From: a virus
Reading direction: 5' to 3' (one strand)
IMG/VR virus record: IMGVR_UViG_3300032236_000971
Coordinates: 1-64,000 of that record
Length of the DNA stretch: 64,000 nucleotides
Shown: positions 35,993 through 45,070 of the stretch, one piece after another
Numbering within the stretch: the stretch's first letter is position 1
Layout: each line of letters begins with the position of its first letter
Notes under the pieces: generated by a model
What the model saw: the letters and a program-made list of their open reading frames with translations, nothing else
Told to the model about the DNA's origin: nothing
Database searches by the model: none
Made by a program: the position numbers and the translations under genes

Positions 35993-37126
35993 ATGGAATA
36001 CCGTAGCTTAGAACATAAAATTAGAGATCTTTGGATTGCTGAAGCGAATCGCAATACTGAAATTCGCCGTAAGGTTAAGAACGTTGGTCGTCCAAAAGAT
36101 AACGTCAAGGATGAAACTTCTAAGCTAGGTAAGCAGGGCGAGATCAAGACTAAGATTATCGATGAAGCTGCTGATGGTGACGTTGGTAACAAAGAGTCAG
36201 ATAAGAAAGCTAAAAAAGATGCTGAAATGGATGACATGGAAGCAAAGACTATCAAGGGCGGTAAAACAGAAGTAGATATTAACCCTAAGACAGATGATAG
36301 CACAGAGAATTCAACTGACGAAGATAAGAAGTCAAAGAAAGCTGCTAACAAAGAAAACAAACAAATTGGCGCCAAAGGTGTAAAGGAAGAAACAATGAAT
36401 AGTAAGCTAACTCTTGGCTCACCTGAGAGCCTAATCAATTCAATCGCAGAAGCAATGAAGTCTATGAAGGGTATTTGCCCTAAGTGTAAAAAAGCTAAGT
36501 GCATTTGTGAAGGCTGGAAGGAAGAAACAGAGCTTGAAGAAAAGCTTGTTGGTAAGCAGCATAAGATCGATGCTAATCATAACGGTAAGATAGACGCGCA
36601 GGACTTCAAGATTCTTAAGGGTAAAAAGAAGATGGAAGAAGAAGTCGAACAGATCGACGAACTTGATCGTGAAGGTATGGTAAAAAGATATGCTGATAAG
36701 GCTAGAAGGAAAGTAGAAACCGGCGAAGAATCACCTGAGAAGAGAGCTGCTGGTAGACTTATGGCTGGTAAAAAGCGTTGGGGCGGCACTGGCGGTATTC
36801 CAGCTGCTAAGGTTCCTGCTGTACAGAGAGAAGAAGTTGAACTGTCAGCAGACGAACTATCTCGCATCGAAGAAATTGCAAACAACCTTGATGAAGTAGT
36901 AACAGCACGTAAGCTTACTGCAGCTGATAAAGCTGCAAGAGCAAAGTATCTTGAAGGTCATAAGGCTAAAGTAGCTTCTTATGCTCCGCACGAAGTTAAA
37001 GCTTCAGCAAAGTCATTCAAAGATCGCAATACTGAAGTTGGTGATTATTCAAAAGAACCAAGCACGATGCATAAAACTGGTTTGATAAACACTTTATCAA
37101 AGCAAGATACTAAAGTTACAAAATGA
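35993..37126 (+). CDS. Charged phage protein with EF-hand-like and zinc-knuckle motifs
   Basis: A 377-residue Lys/Glu-rich protein. CPKCKKAKCIC (about 156-166) is a compact cysteine cluster. DANHNGKIDAQDF (about 187-199) fits a calcium-binding EF-hand loop (D-x-N-x-N-G-x-I-D-x-x-D). Low-complexity charged stretches lie on both sides. Probably a virion or core-associated protein, given the neighbours; function unknown. Confidence 0.7.
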   Translation: MEYRSLEHKIRDLWIAEANRNTEIRRKVKNVGRPKDNVKDETSKLGKQGEIKTKIIDEAADGDVGNKESDKKAKKDAEMDDMEAKTIKGGKTEVDINPKTDDSTENSTDEDKKSKKAANKENKQIGAKGVKEETMNSKLTLGSPESLINSIAEAMKSMKGICPKCKKAKCICEGWKEETELEEKLVGKQHKIDANHNGKIDAQDFKILKGKKKMEEEVEQIDELDREGMVKRYADKARRKVETGEESPEKRAAGRLMAGKKRWGGTGGIPAAKVPAVQREEVELSADELSRIEEIANNLDEVVTARKLTAADKAARAKYLEGHKAKVASYAPHEVKASAKSFKDRNTEVGDYSKEPSTMHKTGLINTLSKQDTKVTK

Positions 37127-37791
37127 AAAATTTCCGTAATTGGCTAGAAGAAAAAAAGAAAAGTAGTAGACAGCCAATGCCTACTACACCTACTTCTGCG
37201 CCATTACGTGGACAGAATCAAGATTATTCTGGTTGTAATTGTAAAAACAATGTAGCTGATTATACTATTTCAGATGAGACTGTTCCTGATAGTTGGGAAC
37301 AAAATACTCCAGCGAAGCGTATTAAAACAGTTAAAGATTTAATTAAGCTTAACACTCGTCATGGTGCTGTTCATATGCCTCATTCTGCTATTAAAGAAGA
37401 AGAGATTAATGAACTATCACCGGAGCTTGTAGGTAAAGTTAATAAAGCTCGTACAGTTGGTGGTAAGCCAAGCAAGACAGATGTAGCTAAAAGAACGTTA
37501 CAGAAAGCTGTAAACAAAGCTTGGGTTAAAACTAAAGTTGGTGTAGTAAAAGAAATGATTGCTGGTGTTGGTGCTAATCGTATTAAACCAGTTAATATGG
37601 GTCAAACTACAGGTGGCCAGAAAAAAGAACCTAATGCGCCTTCAAATGTAAATAGATTACAAGCAGCTGCTAATTCTAGAGTTTCTGCTTTAGATCAGGC
37701 TGCTCAAAAGCAAAAAGAATTACAACAGAAAAACAAAGAAGACGAAATTAAAAGGCGTCAGGCAGCTGCTAAGAAAAATCAGAGTGAGTAA
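37123..37791 (+). CDS. Hypothetical basic protein
   Basis: A 222-residue Lys/Gln/Ala-rich protein, ATGA overlap start (MKNFRNWLEEKKK...). GCNCKN cysteine pair near residue 38, then HGAVHMPHSAIKEEEINELSPELVGKVNKAR, which resembles small proteins near phage scaffold genes. The C-terminal third is a low-complexity helix. Confidence 0.68.
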   Translation: MKNFRNWLEEKKKSSRQPMPTTPTSAPLRGQNQDYSGCNCKNNVADYTISDETVPDSWEQNTPAKRIKTVKDLIKLNTRHGAVHMPHSAIKEEEINELSPELVGKVNKARTVGGKPSKTDVAKRTLQKAVNKAWVKTKVGVVKEMIAGVGANRIKPVNMGQTTGGQKKEPNAPSNVNRLQAAANSRVSALDQAAQKQKELQQKNKEDEIKRRQAAAKKNQSE

Positions 37792-37982
37792 TGACTGAAG
37801 AAGAAAAACTAGCTGCAGCAATTAGACCTATAATTAAAAATACCGGTAATCCACAACCGGAGCCAGAAATAGTTCCTATACCGTCAAAGCCAAAGGTTGT
37901 AGTTGTAAACCAAGACATTTTACCTAAACATAAAATCGTCCGTCGTTCGCAATATATGCGCGATATGTTGACTGTTGAATAA
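37791..37982 (+). CDS. Small hypothetical protein
   Basis: A 63-residue protein, start by TAATG overlap. Proline-rich middle (EPEIVPIPSKPKVVVV) and a basic end KHKIVRRSQYMRDML. Function unknown. Confidence 0.65.
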   Translation: MTEEEKLAAAIRPIIKNTGNPQPEPEIVPIPSKPKVVVVNQDILPKHKIVRRSQYMRDMLTVE

Positions 37983-38023
37983 TAATAAATAAGAAAAAAG
38001 ACTTTCCTAGGAGGATTAAACTA

Positions 38024-38728
38024 ATGGCACAATGGGGTAGAAACGACAAGTCTGTTACTGTTACAACCAGTACGACTAAAGAGACATCAAACGGCGCACC
38101 AATGGGAACTTATACGCTCGTTAAGGGCGGTGGCGGAGCTAATGCTCACTTAGGTAACACATCTGGTACTCGCGCATTTACAGACCTTCGTATGTTTGGA
38201 AATACAACTCAGAGCGCATTTATTCCTGGTAAAGCAGTTGGTGTATTCGGTGTTGATCCAGTTGAAATGGAAGTGCTTGTTGCTGATGCTGCTAATAAGC
38301 CAGCTCATGCTGGTTGGGTTCTTCGTAACGTAGGTAGTGGCGGTATTGTTAATGCAAGTTATACAGGAACTGCAACTGGTTATAATAATACAGACGTTGT
38401 AACTGTAAGCTCTATTTTTGGTACTAATGCAACTATTCATTTTACAACAAATGCTACTGGCGGCGCTCTTAAATTAACAATCACTGAACAAGGTTCTGGT
38501 TTTGTAACTGTCGATAATCCAGGTACAATAACTATCGCAAATTCTACTGGCGGTTCTACATCTGGTTCTGGTGCAACTTTCCATGCAAAAGCTGGTGGAC
38601 GTGCAGGACGTATTCAGTATGAAACACTTGTAGCAATGGGTTCACTTGGTCAAACAGATGGTAAGTATGGTACACCTGCTACAACACCAGACGCTTCAGA
38701 CGACGCAATTCTTCCAGATTCAGTTTAA
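38024..38728 (+). CDS. Structural protein, Gly/Thr-rich beta protein
   Basis: A 234-residue protein. MAQWGRNDKSVTVTTSTTKETSNGAPMGTY and the block NAHLGNTSGTRAF are conserved in marine T4-like phages in virion-associated proteins of unknown position. The rest is beta-rich, with repeated TGGA/TGGS turns, and resembles fibre or decoration proteins. CTAGGAGG precedes the ATG. Confidence 0.75.
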   Translation: MAQWGRNDKSVTVTTSTTKETSNGAPMGTYTLVKGGGGANAHLGNTSGTRAFTDLRMFGNTTQSAFIPGKAVGVFGVDPVEMEVLVADAANKPAHAGWVLRNVGSGGIVNASYTGTATGYNNTDVVTVSSIFGTNATIHFTTNATGGALKLTITEQGSGFVTVDNPGTITIANSTGGSTSGSGATFHAKAGGRAGRIQYETLVAMGSLGQTDGKYGTPATTPDASDDAILPDSV

Positions 38729-38746
38729 AAATTAGGAGCTATTTAA

Positions 38747-39715
38747 ATGACAACCTCAAATAAAACATTTAGAGTATTCGTAGACAAGCTTGGCGGAACA
38801 CATGCCGATTCATATAAGGCTGATGCTGGTGAACTTTTCTATGATCCAGAATCAACTACCCTTCGTATTGGTGATGGCAACGCTGGCGGTATGGTTATCA
38901 GCCAACCAACGTACGTTAACGAAGTAGCAATTGGCGCTTACGCTGGTCAAACTGATCAAGCAGGTTACGCTATCGCTATTGGTAAATACGCCGGGCAGCA
39001 AAATCAAAATGAATATGCTGTTGCTATTGGCTATAACGCTCAAAATCAGGGTCGTACAGGCGGCGGTCAGGGTTCTGAAACAATTGCTATCGGCATTGAA
39101 GCTGGTTACGAACAGCAGAAGTATCACGCTATTGCTATCGGCGCTCAGGCTGGTTACAATACTCAGGGTTGGGATTCTATTGCTATCGGTAGAGCAGCTG
39201 GTTATTATAACCAGGGTTATAACTCAGTGGCTATCGGTCACCAGGCTGGCGACGAATACCAGGGCAATCAAGCAGTTTCTCTTGGCTATCAGGCTGGTTA
39301 TGTAGGTCAAGGAAATCAGGGTGTTGCTGTTGGTGCAGAAGCTGGTGCTTATTTGCAAAATTATCAAGCTGTAGCTATTGGATATCAGGCTGGTAATGAT
39401 ACTCAAGGTGCACATACTGTCGCAGTTGGTAAGCAAGCTGGATACACTCTTCAAAGCGAATATGGCGTTGCTATCGGTTATTACGCAGGTCATACAAACC
39501 AGGGCGTTGACTCTATCGCAATTGGTAGATATGCTGGTCAAACTAACCAACATGACCGCACAATCGTTATTGGCGCTGGTGGCGGAGAAATTAATACTGT
39601 TCAGGCAGATTCATTCTACGTAAATCCAGTTCGTAGCGTGTCAGAAATTACTGGTGATATGAGAACACTTCATTATAACGTTGTCACCAAAGAAATCGTA
39701 TACTACAACCCATAA
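38747..39715 (+). CDS. Fibre protein with YadA/Hep_Hag-like AIG..AG repeats
   Basis: A 322-residue protein. Residues about 60-280 are about 14 imperfect repeats of 15-16 residues, consensus A-I-G-x-x-A-G-x-x-x-Q-G, the left-handed beta-roll repeat of YadA/haemagglutinin heads. N-terminus FRVFVDKLGGTHADSYKADAGELFYDPESTTLRIGDG resembles virion-attachment domains of phage fibres; the C-terminus is a non-repeat cap. Likely a trimeric host-contact fibre or decoration protein. The codon-level repeats could promote recombination. Confidence 0.85.
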   Translation: MTTSNKTFRVFVDKLGGTHADSYKADAGELFYDPESTTLRIGDGNAGGMVISQPTYVNEVAIGAYAGQTDQAGYAIAIGKYAGQQNQNEYAVAIGYNAQNQGRTGGGQGSETIAIGIEAGYEQQKYHAIAIGAQAGYNTQGWDSIAIGRAAGYYNQGYNSVAIGHQAGDEYQGNQAVSLGYQAGYVGQGNQGVAVGAEAGAYLQNYQAVAIGYQAGNDTQGAHTVAVGKQAGYTLQSEYGVAIGYYAGHTNQGVDSIAIGRYAGQTNQHDRTIVIGAGGGEINTVQADSFYVNPVRSVSEITGDMRTLHYNVVTKEIVYYNP

Positions 39716-39732
39716 GATTGTAAGGAAGTAAA

Positions 39733-39933
39733 ATGCCACATTTTAATATCACTGCTACTTCAGAAAAAGCAAATACTACTGTAACTAACACTGATCCAAA
39801 GAGATTTAAATCTCCAGCTGAATTTGAAACTCAGGCTGATGCCGACAAAGAAGCAAAGAAGTATGCTTCTTCTCTAAACAAGGGCGATCACGTTGAAGTA
39901 TGGGACTGGGTAGGTAAGGCTACTCCGGTTTAA
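39733..39933 (+). CDS. Small hypothetical protein
   Basis: A 66-residue protein between two fibre-like genes (MPHFNITATSEKANTTVTNTDPKRF...). The end HVEVWDWVGKATPV reads as a beta strand pair. Possibly a virion accessory protein. Confidence 0.65.
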   Translation: MPHFNITATSEKANTTVTNTDPKRFKSPAEFETQADADKEAKKYASSLNKGDHVEVWDWVGKATPV

Positions 39934-39934
39934 T

Positions 39935-41059
39935 ATGTCAAACGACGCAAAAAGGATATCACAATTAGTACAAGCTACCTCCCTAGTCGCAACAGACAGG
40001 GTGGTAGTTCTGTCGAATATTGTTGAATCCGTAAACGTTAATACAATTACACTTCCTAATTTTGGCGCTTCTTTGGCTAATAATATGCCTATCGCCAATA
40101 CAACTCAGCTTGGTGTAATTAAAATTGGTGCTGGACTAGCTGTTGCCGCTAATGGAACGGTTACAGCACCACTTCCTGTTGCTAATGATACTGCACTTGG
40201 CGTTGTACAAATTGGAAGTGGGATAAATTTTAACGAAGATGGCGTTATCAGTGTCCCTGGTATTTCTAATACTGATGGGTCTATCGGTAGACTATATATG
40301 TCTAATGCTGATGGCGTTGGTAGTTGGAAAGCGTTCAGCGGTGTTCATCATTTAACAACAGTAAAGAATTCTGGTGCATCAATTTATCCAGTTGCTGCTA
40401 ATGATTCTGTTATATTTGTTAACCCAACAGCCGTTGGGGCAGACGTTAAAGTTATCCTTCCAATAACAGACGGTATTCTTGGTCAAGAAATCACAGTTAA
40501 AAATATCGACTCAGCAGCAACACCGACTCATAAAGTTACTGTTGTAACGGATCGCGAAACGTTTTCTTATCTACAAAACCCAATCGATGGTGTTTTCAAG
40601 CCAAGTTATATATTACCTAAAAACGAATCACAAACTTGGATTTTTGATTCAGATAGTTTATACAGTCATGTTGGAACAAATGCTCAGGGTTTAAAAACCA
40701 CTAGTGTTGATGTAAATTCTTCAACTATTGCTAATAGTATTAATTATCAGGTAGAAGCTACTCTATTATCATTAGAAACAAAAGTTCAAAAACTAGGTAC
40801 GGGTGGTGTAAATCAGCCCCATCATTATTATCTTCCTAATGGAAAAGATGGACAGTTAATGTATATAACTACAAAAACAGGCGATATGTCAGAAGATAAT
40901 ATTTTGATTTGGATGGATAATTTGCGTTTACCTTCCGGTGTAGTCATTGCTAATAGTTATTGGACATTTAATAGCGGTGGATGGGGGCGTTCGTTAGCTT
41001 CAACAATGTTTATTGACGGCGCTTGGAATATTGATGGTGGAAGCTGGGGTCCAGTATAA
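39935..41059 (+). CDS. Putative tail fibre/virion protein
   Basis: A 374-residue beta-rich protein. Repeated TTQLGVIKIGAGLAVAANGTVTAP and TALGVVQIGSGINFNEDGVISVP segments (about 57-110) are the collagen-free fibre repeats common in phage tail fibres. A later domain has ITVKNIDSA and a Trp/Gly-rich end (NSGGWGRSLA, GGSWGPV). Likely a receptor-contact or baseplate-linked fibre. Confidence 0.75.
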   Translation: MSNDAKRISQLVQATSLVATDRVVVLSNIVESVNVNTITLPNFGASLANNMPIANTTQLGVIKIGAGLAVAANGTVTAPLPVANDTALGVVQIGSGINFNEDGVISVPGISNTDGSIGRLYMSNADGVGSWKAFSGVHHLTTVKNSGASIYPVAANDSVIFVNPTAVGADVKVILPITDGILGQEITVKNIDSAATPTHKVTVVTDRETFSYLQNPIDGVFKPSYILPKNESQTWIFDSDSLYSHVGTNAQGLKTTSVDVNSSTIANSINYQVEATLLSLETKVQKLGTGGVNQPHHYYLPNGKDGQLMYITTKTGDMSEDNILIWMDNLRLPSGVVIANSYWTFNSGGWGRSLASTMFIDGAWNIDGGSWGPV

Positions 41060-41069
41060 AGTAAAATAA

Positions 41070-41471
41070 ATGATTTTTGAAAATTTGACTGATGAGAATT
41101 TTTTAATTTATTGTGCGAAACATTATGATAATCCTCAATGTCAATCGACAGAAGAGTTTTTAGAAGACCTACAACGCATAAAGTATATTAAGAAGTTGAT
41201 AACAAGATATGTAGAGAGTGGTGATTTGAAAGAGAGATTAATTCTCAATCATATCATCATTCTCTCAAATGTTTTTGGAGCTGATCATTTATCACGTATA
41301 TTATACCTTAAAATGAAGCCACAATACAAGTATATAAAACCATTCCTTGTACTATTAAATATGATGCCAGAGAGGTTGTTAAATATAAAAGATGAAAAGC
41401 TTATTGATACAAATATAATATCAATGGACGAAACGATTATTAAACAGCTAAGAAAATTGACTAATGGATAA
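41070..41471 (+). CDS. Conserved T4-type phage protein
   Basis: A 133-residue helical protein. NFLIYCAKHYDNPQCQSTEEFLEDLQRIKYIKKL (about 10-43) and LKERLILNHIIILSNVFG (about 53-70) are strongly conserved blocks of a family I know from T4-like phages, without function. Overlaps the metalloprotease-like gene by eight bases. Confidence 0.82.
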   Translation: MIFENLTDENFLIYCAKHYDNPQCQSTEEFLEDLQRIKYIKKLITRYVESGDLKERLILNHIIILSNVFGADHLSRILYLKMKPQYKYIKPFLVLLNMMPERLLNIKDEKLIDTNIISMDETIIKQLRKLTNG

Positions 41472-41976
41472 TCAAAAGTTAAAACAGTTTATTAAGTTTG
41501 CTGCGCATCAGTTAGGTCTCGAAAAGATTCCTGATGTACATTTCGTTGGTCATGAAGAAGATAAACATAATGCTTTTGGTCATTTTCAGCATTCAGATGA
41601 TGCTATTAAAGTTAGAACAATAGACCGTCACCCATTAGATGTCATGAGAACAGTTGCTCATGAAATGGCGCATTATAAGTGGAGACTCGAAGGTAAGGTT
41701 GGCGACAACGTTGCCGGTGGTGAATCAGAAAATTACGCACATGCTCGTGCGGGAGAAATAATGCGTAAATATGACAACTCACATCCATCAGAATTTAAAG
41801 ATAAACCACTAAAAGAAGATGGAGCAGTGGCGGTAAACGCTATGGGAACTTCAAGTTCAACAGCTGGTACTGGCGGTATTGATACTTTCGATCCTTTATT
41901 ACAGAAGCCAAAGAAAAAGCTTCGTGATGTTCTTTCACGTAAACTACCAGTTGGTTTAAATGGCTCCCGCAAGTGA
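41464..41976 (+). CDS. HExxH zinc metalloprotease-like protein
   Basis: A 170-residue protein with TVAHEMAHYKW (His66, Glu67, His70) and a downstream GGESENYAHARAGEIM carrying a candidate third zinc ligand. This arrangement fits SprT-like or minimal metallopeptidases of T4-type phages. The C-terminal third is low complexity (GTSSSTAGTGG). Substrate unknown; it could act in capsid maturation or on host protein. Confidence 0.72.
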   Translation: MDNQKLKQFIKFAAHQLGLEKIPDVHFVGHEEDKHNAFGHFQHSDDAIKVRTIDRHPLDVMRTVAHEMAHYKWRLEGKVGDNVAGGESENYAHARAGEIMRKYDNSHPSEFKDKPLKEDGAVAVNAMGTSSSTAGTGGIDTFDPLLQKPKKKLRDVLSRKLPVGLNGSRK

Positions 41977-42340
41977 TCGTATAGAAGCAGCAATAGAAAA
42001 ATTAACTAACGTTTCGGTAGAGTTGAAACAGATGTTGGCTGTTCATGAACAACGTATTACTCAGCAAGAAAAAAACTCAAATGATCTTCATGACATTGTT
42101 GAAAAACGTAGAGATGAATTGGACATTAAATTGAAAGATGTTTATAATACAATGCGCGATCAAGATAAAAGTATCGTCGAAGAAATAGCAAAGCTACGTA
42201 AAGAATCAACAGATCAACATAATATACTTCATTCAAAAATAAATCAACTCGAACGTTATATTTACCTAGCGATTGGTGGCGGTATAGTGATTACCTGGAT
42301 TCTAACCAACGCAGCAAATTATCTAAAAATCCTTCACTAA
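41960..42340 (+). CDS. Coiled-coil protein with C-terminal membrane anchor
   Basis: A 126-residue protein overlapping its neighbour by 17 bases. Start MAPASDRIEAAIEKLTNVSVELKQML is a conserved phage pattern. Long coiled coil, then one transmembrane helix near the C-terminus (YIYLAIGGGIVITWIL). Topology fits a tail-anchored membrane protein; a holin-like role is possible but not shown. Confidence 0.7.
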   Translation: MAPASDRIEAAIEKLTNVSVELKQMLAVHEQRITQQEKNSNDLHDIVEKRRDELDIKLKDVYNTMRDQDKSIVEEIAKLRKESTDQHNILHSKINQLERYIYLAIGGGIVITWILTNAANYLKILH

Positions 42341-42345
42341 TTCAT

Positions 42346-42373
42346 TTGACTTTTTCGCTAAATCAGGTATAAT
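42346..42373 (+). promoter_or_regulatory. Promoter of the primase operon
   Basis: TTGACT at 42346-42351, 16-base spacer, TATAAT at 42368-42373. Confidence 0.8.
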
Positions 42374-42401
42374 ATTACTGTGATTACGATGGAGGTTATT
42401 A

Positions 42402-43430
42402 ATGCTTTGGTTAGAACACAAATATGTTGGTTTGATTTCCAGTCACCTACGCAACTTCAAACGTAAATCCTCTGGTCTTTATAACTTTTCCTGCCCTATC
42501 TGCGGGGATAGTAACACCATAAAGAACAAAGCTAGAGGTTATATCTATGACAAGAAGGGTAAGATGCTCTTTCATTGTCATAACTGTAACGCCACTATGG
42601 CTGTTCCAAACTTCATCAAGATGGTCGATCAGAACCTCTATAACGAGTTTGTTATGGAGAAGTTAAAGGATAACAAGACACCTGAACAGGTAGAGCTTGA
42701 ATCATTCGTTGATAAGATGAAGAAGCCGATCTTTCTGAAGGAAGGTCCGTTGAAGGGGTTGAAGAAGGTTTCTCAGCTATCACCAGATCATCGAGTGAAG
42801 AAGCTTGTCGATTCAAGAAAGATACCTACTCCCTATCACGCCAAGCTTTTCAGCTGCCCGAACTTCAAAAAGTTTACGAACGATTTGGTTCCTCATAAGT
42901 TTACAGAGGAATCGTTGGCGCATGATGAGACTAGGCTTCTTATTCCCTTCATTGATTCTACTAAAAAAGTACATGCATTTCAAGGACGAGCTTTGGGCGA
43001 ATCAAAGGTTAAGTACATCACTATCATACTTGATGAGTCAGTTCCAAAGGTGTATGGTCTAGATACAGTCAACTTCAACAGACCAGTTTATGTGACGGAG
43101 GGTCCAATTGATTCTATGTTTATCGATAATAGTATTGCTACTGCTGGCGGTGATCTTGTCTCTGCTCTTGGTCCTCTTCAGTCCTACAAATCTTCTATGG
43201 TGATCGTTTATGATAATGAACCAAGGTCGCGTGAGACAATAAAAAAGCTTGATAAAGCGATCATGCAGGGGTATAATATTGTAATATGGCCAGAGAACCT
43301 AGAGCATAAAGACATCAACGATATGGTTCTCGCAGGTATGAGTTCCGAGTTTATTACGCATATCCTGAAGACAAATACCTACCGAGATCTAGCTGCAAAA
43401 CTGGCACTGACTAAATGGAGCAAATTGTGA
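42402..43430 (+). CDS. 61: DNA primase gp61
   Basis: A 342-residue primase of the T4 gp61/DnaG type. N-terminal zinc finger CPICGDS (Cys31, Cys34) with FHCHNC (Cys59, Cys62). TOPRIM-type core: VTEGPIDSMFID (about 228-239) and VIVYDNEPRS. It makes RNA primers for the lagging strand with helicase gp41. ATGGAGG precedes the start. Confidence 0.93.
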   Translation: MLWLEHKYVGLISSHLRNFKRKSSGLYNFSCPICGDSNTIKNKARGYIYDKKGKMLFHCHNCNATMAVPNFIKMVDQNLYNEFVMEKLKDNKTPEQVELESFVDKMKKPIFLKEGPLKGLKKVSQLSPDHRVKKLVDSRKIPTPYHAKLFSCPNFKKFTNDLVPHKFTEESLAHDETRLLIPFIDSTKKVHAFQGRALGESKVKYITIILDESVPKVYGLDTVNFNRPVYVTEGPIDSMFIDNSIATAGGDLVSALGPLQSYKSSMVIVYDNEPRSRETIKKLDKAIMQGYNIVIWPENLEHKDINDMVLAGMSSEFITHILKTNTYRDLAAKLALTKWSKL

Positions 43431-43660
43431 TGGAAGAGCGAATTAAACAACTTGCTGAAGAAGCTGGTTTTCTCACCGAGAATGGTAAATTCTACGCTGA
43501 TTCTTTTGATGCAATCAATAACGAGGTTGAAGAATTTGCCAAGTTGATTATCGAAAAATGTATGGAAATTGCTGATATGGCATTTACAGAGCAGTATGAT
43601 TTATTTCTACCATCAGAGTTAATTGCTAAACATTTTGGCATGGAGGTTGAATATGAATGA
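43430..43660 (+). CDS. Small hypothetical protein
   Basis: A 76-residue acidic helical protein. ATG 43430 overlaps the primase stop (TGATG) and has GGAG nine bases upstream, so it is preferred over 43415. EEAGFLTENGKFYADSFDAINNEVEEFAKLII matches a small T4-type phage protein pattern. Function unknown. Confidence 0.7.
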   Translation: MEERIKQLAEEAGFLTENGKFYADSFDAINNEVEEFAKLIIEKCMEIADMAFTEQYDLFLPSELIAKHFGMEVEYE

Positions 43661-44060
43661 TGACATCGTTCAACGTATTGATAAGCTGATACTCGGCTGG
43701 GAACGCGAGTATGGTATCACCAACAAGACGATGGTCGATGCTATGCTAACAATCATTGATTTGCGTTCAAAGATGCCTGGATATGATGATCTTCATACGA
43801 TTATTAAAAAACAAGAAGAAGAGATTCATATGCTTCGTGCTCAGTGTCTTATTCGTAAAGATATGATTGAGAAACTAAAGTCTGGTCCTGGTGGTATTAT
43901 GGAAATGAAGCAGACTATTGCTAATTTAGAAAAGTACCGTGATCTTGTAGAGTATATCAATAGCGACTATGTCGAGTTAAGTTACGAGAAAGCGCAATGG
44001 CAACGTGATGATTGGCGCAAACGTTGTACTAAACTTATTATTGAGGATCATACTAAATGA
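43653..44060 (+). CDS. Coiled-coil hypothetical protein
   Basis: A 135-residue charged helical protein, start after TGGAGG. Two coiled-coil stretches (about 55-80 and 90-120). Coupled by short overlaps on both sides. Function unknown. Confidence 0.68.
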   Translation: MNDDIVQRIDKLILGWEREYGITNKTMVDAMLTIIDLRSKMPGYDDLHTIIKKQEEEIHMLRAQCLIRKDMIEKLKSGPGGIMEMKQTIANLEKYRDLVEYINSDYVELSYEKAQWQRDDWRKRCTKLIIEDHTK

Positions 44061-44338
44061 CTGGGTATCAATCAAAGAAGTTGATGGCTGAAATGCGATT
44101 TGAAAACGAAGATCCTAATATGTTCTACAACCTACGTCACCTGAAGCAGTTTCAGGAACGTACCAACTCGGACAAAACAAAATGGTTTTGTTCTTGGGAT
44201 AAAGAAAATATCATTATCTACGATAACAAAAACAATATCATTTGTAAGCTTGACGATATTGTTTTAGCCGAGTATATTACAAGCCTACATAATATGTCTA
44301 TTAGAATGATCAAAGAAGTGGAATCAAAATATGAATAA
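44057..44338 (+). CDS. Small hypothetical protein
   Basis: A 93-residue protein, ATGA overlap start. Mixed fold with KWFCSWDKENIIIYDNKNNIICKLDDI as a beta hairpin. Overlaps thyX by eight bases. Function unknown. Confidence 0.67.
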   Translation: MTGYQSKKLMAEMRFENEDPNMFYNLRHLKQFQERTNSDKTKWFCSWDKENIIIYDNKNNIICKLDDIVLAEYITSLHNMSIRMIKEVESKYE

Positions 44339-45047
44339 TGCTAAAATTATTGCTATCACACAACCATTGTTGCATAAAGGTGGTGATGTTATCTATGACG
44401 AATCTGGATTTATTATTGGCGAGGCTGATGGACCAAAACTTACTGTAGATGAGTTTATTGCTTATGTTGCTCGTGTATCTAATCCATCAAACCAAAACAA
44501 CACATTGACTGCACCAAAGCTGCTTCGTTATCTAGCCAAGCATAAGCACTGGTCGCCATTTGAGATGGTCAATGTGGTTATGGAAATAAATACTACTAGA
44601 GACATTGGTCGTCAGATCCTTCGTCACCGTTCCTTTACCTTTCAGGAGTTTAGTCAGCGCTATGCGGATCCAACCAAAGATATGGGTTTCGTCACTCGTG
44701 CCGCCCGTTTGCAAGATACAGCCAATCGCCAGAATTCCATCGAAACTACCGATGAAATACTACAGCAAAAGTGGACTGAGTATCAAGACTTCTTGTCGCA
44801 ACACTCACAGCAAGTTTACCAGTGGGCTATCAATAACGGTATAGCAAAGGAGCAAGCACGTGCGGTATTACCTGAAGGACTTATTCTTAGCCGCATGTAT
44901 ATGGCTGGCAGTCTTCGCTCTTGGATTCATTATTGCCAACTGAGGTCTGGCGTTGAGACTCAGAAAGAGCATCGCGAGATTGCTATTGATGCTTGGTATC
45001 AGATTATCGAGCATTTCCCATCTCTTAAAGATGCCCTCGATCTATAA
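44331..45047 (+). CDS. thyX: FAD-dependent thymidylate synthase ThyX
   Basis: A 238-residue flavin-dependent enzyme converting dUMP to dTMP. Signature RHRSFTFQEFSQRY (98-111) is the ThyX motif RHR-x7-8-S. Also AYVARVSNPSNQNN at the N-terminus and a late LRSWIHYCQLR. It supplies dTTP together with NrdA/NrdB encoded 8 kb downstream. Confidence 0.95.
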   Translation: MNNAKIIAITQPLLHKGGDVIYDESGFIIGEADGPKLTVDEFIAYVARVSNPSNQNNTLTAPKLLRYLAKHKHWSPFEMVNVVMEINTTRDIGRQILRHRSFTFQEFSQRYADPTKDMGFVTRAARLQDTANRQNSIETTDEILQQKWTEYQDFLSQHSQQVYQWAINNGIAKEQARAVLPEGLILSRMYMAGSLRSWIHYCQLRSGVETQKEHREIAIDAWYQIIEHFPSLKDALDL

Positions 45048-45070
45048 ATAGCGGGTAATGGAGATTAAAG

